A stretch of 64,000 nt of DNA from Raphanus sativus. Lineage: Eukaryota; Streptophyta; Magnoliopsida; Brassicales; Brassicaceae. Numbering within the stretch: the first letter of the stretch is position 1; each line of letters opens with the position of its first letter. The notes beneath the pieces are model-generated. The model did not search any database and was not told the DNA's origin. It was given only the letters and a program-made list of their open reading frames with translations. The translations under genes and the position numbers were made by a program. The DNA lies in the NCBI RefSeq assembly GCF_000801105.2, contig NC_079511.1, positions 21,599,792 through 21,663,791 on the forward strand. The letters run 5' to 3'. Positions 46,761 through 57,374 of the stretch are shown in pieces.

Positions 46761-48056
46761 TCAAAGGACAAGATTCAAGAATTGAGAAATGATGACCACG
46801 AAGAGATAAAAAAAAAGAGAAAGAGATCAACAGACGTTTGGGGGAAAAAACAGAGTATGCCAGTTGAAAATTTAAAAGTGGAGATTGATGAATGCAAAGG
46901 AGATAAGAGGATATGTTGTAGTGAAGGATTCATTTTCTTGATCAAATTGAGTGAATTTAAATATTGGATAATGAATAAGAAGGAAAAAAAGTAAAGAGAA
47001 TGAAATGTTATCTTCGAAGGAAAAAAAATGCAAGGAAGAGAATGTGAGAAGAAATGGAAAGTAGGAGGAAGAAAGAGAGATGTAAGGGAAAGTAAGTAGG
47101 AGTGAAAGTATAACAAGAGTGAAAAAAGTTATGATAAAAGAAAGAGTTAAAAATCAAAAGGAAGGTGAATGTAAGAAGAAAAAGAAGAAAAGTAAACATC
47201 ATTTTAGAAACTCTAAGTAAAATATCTATACTAATTTATACATATACCAAATCATACACATTTTTAATAGGCCCATTTAGCTGAATATACATAATGCTGT
47301 CGGTAATTAGGTAATTATGCAGGTTTTGAATTTATTTGCAGATGTGGTAGAATGTTGGGTTTGCTTTGCCAAGATAACCCTCCTCGGCGTTTGACGCGCC
47401 TATATACTCCACTGTATCCAGATTTGTGTAGATATAATGCCAGAGAGGTGTCGGGTGAAGGTTACGTCATATGCAGCATATCTTTCATGAAAATTTACTT
47501 ATAATTATTAGCATAGAAAATACGATTTTGAAATATATATACATAAAAATAGCATTACATTGAATATTTTTTTATATTTATGCATATTGAGGATACATAT
47601 GTAAGTCATAAATTTAGGTATCCACGTAACTAATTTATTGGCATGAAACATATATCAAAAATCGTTTCCATTTATGGACGGATGTATCTAGCTTTCTTTG
47701 AGAACTAACTAATGCCCACTCTCTTACACACACATACATCCATCATACTCATATAGTTATATTATCCCTAGTACGCAAGTAATCTGAAGAAGTCAACTGA
47801 AAATACATAAAATCCACGCAGACATGGCGTGTATGTGCTTTGGTCATATCTCTTGTCAGCTGTAGGCATAGCATAGACTTATGTGCATTGGAGTAATTGT
47901 CAAATTTGAAACATTGGTTTTCCATACAGCTAATATAAATTATTTCTATAGTTATGTAGTGCAAATTTTCTTTTTAATATTGTTTCTACTTAAGGGTATT
48001 GAACTAAATAACTCATAAAAACAATTGTAAAGGTAAAAAAGATACCAAATAAAAAA
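46761..48056. other. Purine-rich block and spacer
   Basis: 46780-47210 is strikingly A/G-rich on the plus strand. A 70-codon frame at 46782-46994 is Lys/Glu-rich (EEIKKKRKRS), with no recognised family. 47330-47470 is a short GC-richer island with no identified product. The remainder is A/T-rich. Confidence 0.35.
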
Positions 48057-50475
48057 GGGAAATTCGGAAAAAGGGAACCAAATAACTAAGACTTTGTCCC
48101 CTTAGTACAAAATCAAATTTTACAATTTTTAGACTTCTACTATCCTTCAAAATTATAAAAATTGATATCAATTAATTTACTGTGCCAGAAAATTAAAAAA
48201 AATATAAAACATGAAGTAGTCAAACATGTGTTTATATGAAAATATTATTTTTTGAAAAAAAAAAATTTGGAATAGAAAATTCAAAAATGGGCTAAAGGTG
48301 TTAGTATATCAGATCTACCATCTACGGCGTTTCAGAATATACAATCTACTCCAAACACAACGATCTACATATGGTAGACTGCAAATTACACTAAAAACAT
48401 TAAAATCTACACAGGAAGAATACATAATCTACATTTTATTCTATGTTCTGCATAATTGGTAGATCGTAAGAGATAATAAATGTTCTTATGTCTTCCTTAG
48501 AAGAATATACTTTCTTCTTATTTCTCTTTTGTCTATAATATCGGTATTCTATATCTACTTACTCATTCACATTCTACCCGTTGTAGAATGTACGTTCTAC
48601 CGGATTTGTAACAAAATCCAAAAATTTAGGAAATAACTGTTATGAAATATTCCCTAAATCTATTAAATCTTTTTAATTTCCTTTTTTAAAATTTTATTCC
48701 CTAAATTTTAGTTCTTTGTTGCTAACAACGATTTTGAGAAATGTAAATTTACTGCCCTACTTTATTTAAGTTTGTAATCAGCTGCTAATCTTGATAGTTT
48801 CTAGTAATCTTGATAGTTTCTAGTAGTGCATTGGTTTATGTTGTAATTATAAATACCCAGGTGAAGTGTTCGATCTCCCCTTCTACATTTTTGTAACAAA
48901 AATGTTTTCCTAAAATATCCTCTAATAAGAGAGTCAAATAAGGCCATCTAAATTCATATCATGTATGTCTTTGTTTGTTATCGTGTAAGTCAATAAAAAA
49001 TGGTTACAATATCTCCGCTTTCGTCTCTTGTAAGTTTTGGAATGATGGATCAGCTAAAATTACTTAATTGTAAATGTAACATTTCCTTTGCTCTGCTTAC
49101 AGAAGATACACAAATAAGATCAGATCAAAAGGACAGAAAAAACAAGAGCCTATGCTTTCTCCACTGCTTGTTCACCATAGGGAAAGTTCTCCTACAATTG
49201 GAACACCACGTTTCATCACATGTTCCAAGCTTTCTATCACCTATTAGAGAATATAATAAATTAACAAAACAAATAGACTTGCTGAAACAACATGCTACAT
49301 GTATAAGCCAAGCACATGGTGAATTAAAACAACTTTGTAAAAATAGTACAATTCAAATGCAAGGACACTTCCCGGTCTAATCAACTACAAGTTTCAACTA
49401 GAATAAAAGTCTTCAGCTAAAAACAACATTGTATCAAACACACAGAACCAACCGTGCACAATTAGGCATTCAAAATAGCAGATAAAAAATCACAATCAAC
49501 TAGCATTTTTGTTTTTCTCTAAACGCATAGTCTCTAGACATGGTAAAAAAAAAACAGAGTCAAAGCTACCCACCTATTGATTCTTAAGTGAATGAGTGTC
49601 TAGCAGAGATAAGAGGCATAATGGTATCACTTCCAAACGCTTACGAGAGACATAAAGATACTCAACATTAAGAAGTTTTAGTTTACCTCTACCAACACAG
49701 TCCATCCAACGCATGCCACATGACTTGTTGTTCTTAAGTTTAGAACTTTTAGCTTGAGCCTGTGCAAGCAAGACTTCTCGAGGAACATATAATTTTCTAA
49801 GTTCAAATATACATAAACATGAGTCCAATTCCAATCAAATATAACTCAGTCTCACAATCAAACTATTATACATTTTAAATAGCACATAAAACTCACAATC
49901 AACTCAACCCAAAACTACAATCAAAACCATAAACATGAATCGATTTTCTTTTTAACAATTCAATCTCTTCCTAGTACATGCAAATAAACAGATTATGAAC
50001 CAACAAAAAGATCACAAAGGGAATTACGAAACCATAACCTCCAAGTTCTGGGAAACAAGATGAAGTAAGAGCAAACGAAGAACAACATGATGCTAATCGA
50101 GCTTGAACAACTCCGATTGTACCCTGCAGAGATTACAAAATTATTCTAATTGGTGGTGTTTAAAGAGGAGATATGAAAGAAGGATGACGAAGGAAATATG
50201 TGACGATGAATTAAAGGTCTCCGACGAACTATGACAGCCCGGAAAAAAAAGGTGTCGACGGCTTAACCTAATCGATGGAGAAAAAGAAGAGTCGAAGTCG
50301 ATAGGTTCTGATTCTTTTACTTCTTATTATTTTACTTTTTAGATAACAAAAGTAAATGTAAATTATATTATTTTTCTTAATAATAGTATTTAGTTATTAA
50401 TTAGAAAGGACAAAACTGGATTTTCATTATTGTTTATACTATAGGGACAATAATTTTGGTTTTATTAAAAATCAT
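48057..50475. mobile_element. Second MULE-like element (possible Pack-MULE)
   Basis: The left end reads GGGAAATTCGGAAAAAGGGA followed by ACCAAATAACT and TTTGTCCCCTTAGTA. The right end, read on the minus strand, carries ACCAAAATTA and TTGTCCCTATAGTA, so the ends are inverted but diverged and the outermost right bases are uncertain. As in the Pack-MULE at 17.7 kb, subterminal CTACC/GTAGA repeats follow the left end (48310-48605), and a leader-like, GC-richer block lies near the right end (50090-50310). Both elements share GTTGTTCAAGCTCGA on the minus strand. A minus-strand frame at 49574-49834 may be captured sequence of unknown origin. Confidence 0.55.
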
Positions 50476-51016
50476 ATATTTCTATATCTTCTCAAAATTT
50501 TTGAGAGATATCTTAACATTTTTTTCCAGATTTATTGTTTTAATTTCGAATATTTATTTTTGGCTCTACTGATTTTTAATATTATAAATACCTTACAAGA
50601 TTGCCATGTTTGTGCTTCGGGTTATCACCTTTATGACTCAAGCCCGTCTTCATTGTTCAAGTTGTGCGGGAAAATGGTAGTTTGGAAAGTCTTGACTCAC
50701 AACATTTTGGCAATTCTTTGATCATTACCATTTTAGACATGTGGATGATGTAGATATATTGTGATTTTTGTTTTTTCTTGTGTTTTGATTATGTCTATGT
50801 GAGCAGGCCCGGCCCACGGCACAAGCAACATAAACGGCAGATTAGAACTAATTATTGGATTCAAAAAAAAAATTCAATGCACATCTGCATTTTTTTTTAT
50901 TTATTGTAATTTTTTTGGAGACTGGCGTTGGACCTTAAGTAAATTTTGCAATCTTTGGTCCGACGATGTCTGTGAGTTTGCTTTATGAATGAAATTCATA
51001 GATGATCAAAGAAAAG
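50476..51016. other. Spacer
   Basis: A/T-rich with no gene. A short GC-richer stretch (GCAGGCCCGGCCCACGGCAC) at 50804-50823 is unexplained. Confidence 0.4.
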
Positions 51017-51519
51017 GAAAATTCCTTAAAAATACATAGACTAATTTTTATTTGCTAATAAAATACACGAACTATTTTGGATCCCCGTTTAATACACAAA
51101 CTAATTTTTATCGTCTATTAAATACATAAATTTTTGAAATTCGCAGATTTTACAAATTGTTTTAGACGGCTTTAGTTATATTTAACAGAAGTGATGATGG
51201 TGTTAGTGTTTATTAAACACATTTTTAATTGTAAAAATAAAATTCCTTTAAAATACACGAACTAATTTCATTTACTAATAAAATACATGAACTATTTTGG
51301 ATCCCCGTTTAATACACAAATTAATGTTTGTTTTCCATTGAATACACAAACTTTTAAAATTTTCAGATTTTACACATCGATTTAGATGACGTCGACTATG
51401 TTTAACATTATTTAGATGATGTCAACTATGTTTTACAAAAGTGAAGACGATGTTAGTATTTAACTAAACGTATGGTTAAAGTGAAGGAAAAGTTCTTTAA
51501 AATCATCTTGATAGATCAT

Positions 51520-52310
51520 TAACTGATACGTGTTCAAATTACCCAAGAACAATTTTACTCTCATCAAAAGAGGTCAAGTTGTAGTACTTAGGGATCGAAT
51601 CCACAAGGAGCTGGGGCACACACTAGATCTTATTATAACTAAGCTAGATTGAAGAATCAAATACAGTAAATTACAAGTAAACTAAAACAGTGAACAAGAC
51701 AATTGGTTGATTGATTGATTTGGGGTTATAACAATAACCGATCAACTCTCGTTTCTTGGGTTATCTATTACTAGATCCATGTCCCTCAAACTCTTGTTAT
51801 CACAGGTAGGAAAGCATCGATCGATGTGTTTATATAAGTATCGATCGATATGCATTTCGTCGTGTCGATCGATGTCTCTACATGAGAATCGATCGATACG
51901 CTTCTATTAAGTTTTATGCGCGGGTTGATAGCATTTCACTAGGGTTGCATCGATCGACGTGTGTCTCTCCGTGTCGACCTCAAGTGCTGGTCGATATGGT
52001 CATCTCGGGTAAAATCTCTAAAGTGCTCTAAAATGCTCCAAAATCACTATCTTCTCTCCAATCACTCCTGAACTTGTAAATATGCTATCTAGACTCCAAA
52101 ACATTTAATCTATCATAAAACTCATATATACCATAGCTAAAATAAGGTAAAATCCATGGTTTATTAACTTTCTTCTCTATTACACTTCCATCATATAATC
52201 TCTTAGACTATATTTGAGAAGTGATTTTGCCACATGTCATCTCTACAATCGTTTTCAGAAAAATAATATGACATGACTACTAATATTGATGACATGGCTT
52301 ATAGATTAAT
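51520..52310. repeat. LTR-retrotransposon-like fragment with CGATCGAT repeats
   Basis: GTAGTACTTAGGGATCGAAT followed by CCACAAGGAGCTGG, and TTGATTTGGGGTTATAACAA, resemble sequences common in Brassicaceae LTR retrotransposons. 51815-51960 contains five copies of TCGATCGAT spaced 20-35 bp apart, with GTGTCGATCGATG as the fullest form. No gag/pol frame is present. It lies directly beside a Helitron end at 52317. Confidence 0.5.
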
Positions 52311-52316
52311 ATAACA

Positions 52317-54235
52317 CTAGATTTTTGACCCGCCCTTAAAAAGGGCGGGTATATTTTTTGTTGGAAAAATTATTTATGTAATAAAAACTACGATTTTTGA
52401 TAAATTATATATTTTAAAATTTTATGACTTATTTTGTTATTTTAAATATGACTAAATATTTGAAGACTCTAGATAATTCTAATCCGTAATATGATTTTAT
52501 TTATTGAACCCGAAGTTCAACTTATTTTACACTGATTTTTTTTTAATTTGAATAAAATATTTTATATCTTCCACCCTCTCTGTATTGAAAAATTTATTTG
52601 TGCATTTAAAAATATTTTCTTTAATTTTATTAAATTTAGTTTATGTGATTTAGTTTTAATTTTTAATGAAACTATTTTTTAAAAAGTTGAGATAATTTAG
52701 ACCCGTATTATGATTTTGTTGATTTAATCATCTGTTATTTCAACTTGATTTTATTTTGAGATTTCACTTATTAAATGCTTTCAAATAATTAATAACGTGA
52801 AAGATTTTTTAGAAAAATATGGCGTAAATATTTAAGAAACAAAAATTTTTAAAATGGTAAGAAATGAAATATTAAATACTATTTAATATAATTGCAAAAT
52901 AATAACTTTTTATTGGTTGCAAATACTGACGGCAAAAAAGTACATACAATATTTGTAATTAATTGGAAAAGTTAGGACCATATTGATAAGAAGTATTATG
53001 CTTTAATAGTATAGATGCTCATGCCTAACTGATTTTATAAATTGATAAAAAGATTGTTTATTTTGTAAAATAATTATATTAAATGAAAAATTAAGTGACA
53101 ATAAATGTAACACATTTCTATTTTTTATTTAAGTTATTATTTTATTCATAAAAACATGGCTTTGAATAATTTTTTTGATTACGTTATTTTCCACCGGTTG
53201 AAACTAAAATAATTTTATTTATTGAACCCGAAGTTAAACTTATTTTACACTGATTTTTTTTAATTTAAATAAAATATTTTATATCTTCAACACTCTCTGT
53301 ATTGAAAAAATTATTTGTGCGTTTTAAAACATTTTCTATAATTTTATTAAATTTAGTTTATGTATTTTAGTTATTATTACAAATTTAACTATTTTTTAAG
53401 AAGTTGAGATAATCTAGACCCGTATTATGATTTTGTTGATTTGATCATTTGTTATTTCAACTTGATTTTATTTTAAAGTTTCATTTAATAAATGCTTTCA
53501 AATAATTAATAACGTGAAAGATTTTTGGAAAGCTATGGCGTAAATATTTAAGAAACATTTTTTTAAAAAAATGGTAAGAACTGAATTATTAGATACTCTT
53601 TAATGTAATTGCAAAATAATGACTTTTTATTGGTTGCAAATACTGCAGGCGAAAAGGTATATACAATATTGGTAATTAATTGGAAAAGTCAGGACCATAT
53701 TCATAAGAAGTATAATGCTTTAATAGTATAGATGTTCATGCCTAACTGATTTTATAAACTGATAAAAGACTGTTTATTTAGTAAAATAATTATATTAAAT
53801 GAAAATTAAGTGACAATAAATGTAACATAGTTTTATTTTTTTTATTTAAGTTATTATTTTATTCATAAAACATGGCTTTGAATAATGTTTTTGATTATGT
53901 TATTTTCCACCGTTGAAACTAAAATATTTTTTTTACTAAATTGAACATTTAACCATATATAAAACTTAGTTATTTACATTTTTGATTTTATAATTGGCAC
54001 AAAATCTATATTGATTAACTAATAAATAAAAATCTGCACTATTATTATTATGGTAATATAATTAATGATGTGTATTAACGTTAAGGTAATATAATTAATA
54101 AAATTATTAAGCTAATGAAATATGGAAATACAATTAATGTAATACTACTATTCATGTTTCCAAACAACTTTCATTTAGAATACTATACTTGTTTCCAAAC
54201 ATCTCCAAAATGTACTTCAACTTTAATAATATAGA
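52317..54235 (-). mobile_element. Helitron (minus) with internal 717-bp tandem duplication
   Basis: On the minus strand the 3' end is a hairpin CCCGCCCTTTTTAAGGGCGGG-like stem (52332-52353), then TCAAAAATCTAG and T, with CTAG at 52317-52320. The outermost 5' start TCTATATTATTAAAG lies at 54235. Two further internal 5'-like starts (TCTATACTATTAAAG at 53015 and 53732) reflect a tandem duplication: TTATTTATTGAACCCGAAGT at 52498 recurs at 53216, and the two ~717-bp units are highly similar. Alternatively the first unit alone (52317-53015, 699 bp) is the mobile Helitron and the rest is a partial copy. Confidence 0.65.
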
Positions 54236-55487
54236 TGGACAATTACATTTAATGTTAATTTATATTTTTGGTAAATTTTTTAAAATATGGTAACAACTCA
54301 TATATTACACTTACATTTAATGTTAATTTATATTTTTGTAAAACTTTTTTAAATATGGTAACAACTCATATATTACACTTATTGTTGATTTATATTTTGG
54401 AATTTTTTAGAATATGGTAATAACACATAAATCATCTTTAAATAAATATATTCAACTATGGCATCTAAAATTTTGAAATATCATTTAATTGTTTATTTTA
54501 AATAAAATTTTCAAAAAAATGTATACAATTTTTTAAAAAATTATAAAATTAAATCGTAAATCATTAGTTTCTTATATATATCTACAAATTTTATAAAGAT
54601 TGTTTAATTTTAATTTTTTTGAAAATTTCGAAATATTATTTAATTGTTTATTTTAAAATTATAAAATTTTCAAAAAAATGTATACAATTTTTAAAAATTT
54701 ATAAAATTAAATCGTAAGTCATTAGTTTCTTATATATATCTACAAATTTTATAAGTATTGTTTAATTTTTTTTTTTGAAAATTATGCAATTTTTACATAT
54801 TTATTTAATATATTTAATTAAAATAAATAGATAGAAAAAAATCTATCTAAGATTAGAATTTTTAAATATATACATGCATATTCTTAATTATAATTTAAAA
54901 TAAACAAAATTGTTTTTATCTTTATTTTTATGTTTAGTTAAATCAAATTTATTCTAAAATATTGATAATAAAAACAAAATTTACAATATTAATAAATATT
55001 TTAAATATAATTCATATTTATCTGTTACAAATATTTTTAAAATTTCGAAATATCATTTATTTATTATTTTAAAATTATAAATTTTCAAAAAAATGTATAC
55101 ATTTTTAAAAAACTATTATAAAATTAAATCGTAAATCATTAGTTTCTTATATATATCTACAAATTTTATAAGTATTGTTTAATTTTAATTTTTCGAAAAT
55201 TATGCAATTTTATATATTTATTTAATATATTTAGTTAAAATAAATAGATAAAAAATCTATCTAAGATTAAAATTTTAAATATATATTTGCATATTCTTAA
55301 TTATAATTTAAAATAAACAATTTATTTTTATCTTTATTTTTATGTTTAGTTAAATCAAATTTATACTAAAATATTGATAAGAAAAAGAAAATTTATAATA
55401 TTAATAAAAAATTTAAATATAATTTATATTTATCTGTTAAAACATATTTTAAATTTTTTTACTGCACATGGTGCATGAAGACACCTA
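54236..55487 (+). mobile_element. Helitron-like repeat region ending in hairpin and CTAG
   Basis: The right end reads TGCACATGGTGCATGAAGAC followed by ACCTAG and T (CTAG 55484-55487): a short hairpin, then the Helitron 3' signature. No clear 5' TC end was found. The interior has tandem repetition: AAATCGTAA-TCATTAGTTTC and TATATATATCTACAAATTTT occur near 54550, 54715 and 55135, and TCTATCTAAGATTA near 54842 and 55255. Confidence 0.5.
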
Positions 55488-56439
55488 GTTTTTTTTTATA
55501 AAATTTCAAATGTATTGATCATACTAAAAAGAATATACGTAACCTAATTGATAACACTAAAATTATTTATCATAGTGTAAATTAACCTTGATTGAATCAT
55601 TATCACTAGATTCAAAGCGAATAATAAGAATTAGAAATACATAACAATAACCTAATTCCAAAATCATAAACTCGTTTAAAATTAGCTGATTTTTTCGTCC
55701 TTTTCACGACATGGAAATCGACTCCACTTCGAAGCGATATAAAGGGAAATCAAAGTAAAGAAGACAAAATGAACAAAGTTTGGAGAATAAAAAAGGTTGG
55801 AACCGATTAGGGTGTCAAACTCAAATTGAAACTAACTTGAATTAAGGCTCATTCGACCTGAGAGGTTTTGGTTGAGGGTGAGCGTGCTTTTCACGATTAA
55901 CCACATGTTTAGTTGAAACTAACATCATATTCTGTTAAACATAGTCGACGTCATCTTTATTGATGTGTAAAATCTGAAAATTTTAAAAGTTTGTGTATTT
56001 AATGGAAAACAAACATTAGTTTCGTGTATTAGACGAGGATCCAAAATAGTTTGTGTATTTTATTAGCAAATGAAATTAGTTAGTGTATTTTAAGGAATTT
56101 TCTTTTTACAATTTAAAACATGTTTAATTAAACACTAACACTGTCATCACTTCCGTTAAATATAATTAACACCGTCTAAAACGACGTGTAAAATCTGCGA
56201 ATTTCAAAAGTTTGTGTATTTAATAAGCAATAAAAATTAGTTCATGTATTAAACAGAGATCCAAGATAGTTCGTGTATTTTATTAGCAAATAAAAATTAG
56301 TTTATGTGTTTTGAAGGAATTTTTCAAAAAAAAAAAACTACAAAGAATTGGCCAGAATTGGTTATGCAGTTGCTTACAAAAAATTATTTTATATTATTTT
56401 TATTTTAGATACTATTAGTGCAGGTGATTATAATCATAA

Positions 56440-56890
56440 ACCTTGTAAAACCATCTCCAATGTATTTCCCTATTTCTAATTTTAAAATAGAGGATCTCTA
56501 AAATAGAGATGTATTTCTCTCCAATGTATTCCTCTATTTTTACCTCTAAAAATGAATATTTTTAGAAAATTATATTTTTATTTTACAACAAGTATCTTTT
56601 ATTTTTAAAAGTTGCAAATCAACCCTATTCAATTTTACTTTTATAAGATTTTCATACATTTTTAACTTTGTTTAAACAAAATTTTCACTAAAAAAATTGT
56701 TAGGTAAATCAAAAGTGTCATTTTATGTTTATAAAAACTGTATTTTCTTATAAAAATAATTGTTTTTGATATAACTATAAAAGTTTAAAAATTAAAAGAT
56801 TATTTTGAAATATAAAAAAAGTATATCTCTATAATAGAGGGATGCTATTTTCACGATATAGCAATGGATTGGAGTAACTTTTTTACAGTA
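56440..56890. mobile_element. Probable MITE with CATCTCCAATG ends
   Basis: The left TGTAAAACCATCTCCAATG and the right end read in reverse (TGTAAAAAAGTTACTCCAATC) are imperfect inverted repeats. Inside, CTATTTTTACCTCTAAAAAT and ATAGAGGGATGC repeat the motif CTCTATTTT in both orientations. No duplication of the target could be fixed with confidence. Non-coding. Confidence 0.55.
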
Positions 56891-57374
56891 TTATAGCATT
56901 TGGAGGTGAATATAGCTATGGATTAAGGGGGTGTGGAGTATTTGCTTTTGTTTTAGTCCTTGGGTTTAATAAATATCTCAAATCGATTTGTTCTTCTACA
57001 GCTCTTCCGGTTCGACCTATCTGAAAACTGAATCAGAATTACTTGTAGTGGTAAGTAACACCACATGGGCAGGACACCAGGTTGATTCTTGAAAGGCATG
57101 GCTGCCAGGTGTTTCTTGAAATTTAGCGCATGCTACCAAAAGACAAAAACACCCTTAAACTATTTTGAAATTTACTCATTTTATTTTCTTTCTTTCTCTC
57201 CAATCATTGCGTCTTCCCCGTCGTCTTCCCTCCGTAATCAATCATCAGCCATGGCGGTTTCTATCTTTACACCTCCAAAACCTCCCTCTCTCTCCCCTTC
57301 GATTCCGCTTTCTTGACGACTCGCCTCTCCACTTCTCTTCGCCGTCGTCGGTGTACGTAACTCGATTTTTTTCA
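56891..57374 (+). promoter_or_regulatory. Upstream region and leader of the LRR gene
   Basis: The last 200 bp are pyrimidine-rich (TCTTTCTTTCTCTCC, CTCTCTCTCCCC) as in plant 5' leaders. An ATG-led frame from 57165 runs in phase with the gene for 70 codons without a stop, and another ATG-led frame (57089-57316) ends before it. A start of a truncated Harbinger-like terminus (GGATTAAGGGGGTGT) lies at 56922. Confidence 0.4.

Larger units (their letters stand above)
51017..56324. mobile_element. Large element with ~450-bp terminal inverted repeats (foldback/MULE-like)
   Basis: 51017-51490 and 55905-56324 are inverted copies over about 420-470 bp. Each arm itself contains two head-to-tail subrepeats of about 220 bp that include AATACACGAACTATTTTGGA and GATTTTACA. 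The outer ends are GAAAATTCC and, at the right read in reverse, AAAAATTCC. A candidate 9-bp duplication is CAAAGAAAA at the left and CAAAAAAAA at the right, weak because it is low complexity. No transposase is visible. The interior holds an LTR-retrotransposon-like fragment and Helitron sequences, so it is either a composite foldback element or an old element that collected nested insertions. Confidence 0.75.

Noticed and set aside
46775..47202. Minus-strand Ser/Phe/Leu-rich frames (113 and 64 codons)
   Set aside because: They are the complement of a purine-rich low-complexity block; amino-acid make-up reflects base composition only.
49000..49380. 126-codon plus-strand open frame
   Set aside because: No family resemblance, no splice or promoter context, and it lies within a MULE-like element whose cargo appears to be on the other strand.
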